From the NCBI GenBank assembly GCA_947175225.1, contig CAMWLX010000192.1:1-6777 (forward strand): a DNA stretch of 6,777 nucleotides, written 5' to 3'. Positions within the stretch are counted from its first letter, which is position 1. Each line of letters begins with the position of its first letter. Under the pieces are notes generated by a model, which searched no databases, was not told the origin of the DNA, and worked only from the letters and a program-made list of their open reading frames with translations. This document shows, one piece after another, positions 6,537-6,777 of this stretch. The translations under genes were made by a program, and so were the position numbers. The stretch is from an uncultured Porphyromonadaceae bacterium (GTDB lineage Bacteria > Bacteroidota > Bacteroidia > Bacteroidales > Muribaculaceae).

Positions 6537-6777
6537 TTATTTTACTACGGCAACCTCAGTGCCAGTGCTCACTTTCTGCATTCCTGCTACGATTATACTA
6601 TCGCCCTGAACAAGTCCGCTTCTCACGTAGACCCCGTTAGCCGACAGTTCATCTGCAACTACTTCCTTTCGTTGAGCCTTCCCATTCTTCACAACCCATA
6701 CAAACTGATGATTGTCAGAGCTTAGCAATACAGCTTGCGAGGGTAGGATGATTTCTGATTGCTTTACGGCAGAGGAG
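6537..6777 (-). CDS. RND efflux periplasmic adaptor (membrane fusion protein), C-terminal part only
   Basis: Only the last 79 residues are inside the window; the frame is open to the right edge, so the N-terminus, lipoyl and hairpin domains lie beyond it. The visible part, from about ILPSQAVLLSSDNHQFVWVV through VRSGLVQGDSIIVAGMQKV to a TAA stop, is the end of the beta-barrel plus the membrane-proximal domain of AcrA/HlyD_D23-type adaptors. The IPSQAV-like strand and the GLxxGDxIIVxG turn are typical. The internal TTG at 6728 is not a start: the conserved reading continues upstream of it. In the complete protein, a lipid anchor or signal peptide would hold it at the inner membrane, bridging pump and channel. 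It is the first visible gene of the adaptor-pump-channel order that is standard in Bacteroidota. Its stop is 24 bp from the pump start, supporting one transcript. Promoter and regulator are out of view. Confidence 0.92.
   Translation of the reverse strand, partial: SSAVKQSEIILPSQAVLLSSDNHQFVWVVKNGKAQRKEVVADELSANGVYVRSGLVQGDSIIVAGMQKVSTGTEVAVVK

Noticed and set aside
1..6777. CRISPR arrays, tRNA or rRNA genes, insertion sequences, integrase genes
   Set aside because: No regularly spaced repeats, no tRNA-like arms, no transposase or recombinase reading frame and no long terminal repeats were seen.

Overview
The window looks like chromosomal DNA of a member of the Bacteroidota, probably Bacteroidales. 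The efflux proteins read like Bacteroidales members of their families. The one clear promoter has the Bacteroides-type form TTTG, 20 bp, TAAATTTG. Two of the three internal starts lack a Shine-Dalgarno sequence and lie behind leaders of A and C/T-rich sequence. No species can be named from this sequence alone.

Left block, + strand, about 1-1908: a promoter at 43-74 is followed by two tightly coupled genes. The first encodes a RecF/OLD-like AAA (ABC-type) ATPase of 362 residues (170-1258). The second encodes a DUF4276 family protein of 217 residues (1255-1908). They overlap by ATGA, and the second has a perfect AGGAGG ribosome binding site. An ATPase with a small VEGxTE-type partner resembles, in layout, known two-gene anti-phage modules such as PARIS or AbiL. 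The block is AT-rich (21 G+C of 60 in each of two hand-counted lines) compared with most of the DNA to its right. It is therefore a good candidate for an acquired defence or conflict module, although its function is inferred, not shown.

Boundary, 1909-1987: a short convergent intergenic gap holds an 11-bp perfect hairpin with T-rich flanks on both sides. This is a likely bidirectional terminator separating the two blocks.

Right block, - strand, 6777-1988: a three-gene RND tripartite efflux operon read right to left. It contains the C-terminal 79 residues of the periplasmic adaptor (membrane fusion) protein, cut by the window edge; a complete 1065-residue inner-membrane RND pump; and a complete 434-residue TolC-type outer-membrane channel with a signal peptide. 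Gaps of 24 and 22 bp suggest one transcript. Together the proteins would form a proton-driven conduit from the periplasm or inner membrane to the outside. The substrate cannot be told from sequence. The operon promoter and any regulator lie beyond the right edge.

The most interesting part is the ATPase-DUF4276 pair. The pump is an ordinary family member with a variant proton-relay set (Asp-Asn and Arg in place of the Asp-Asp and Lys of AcrB).
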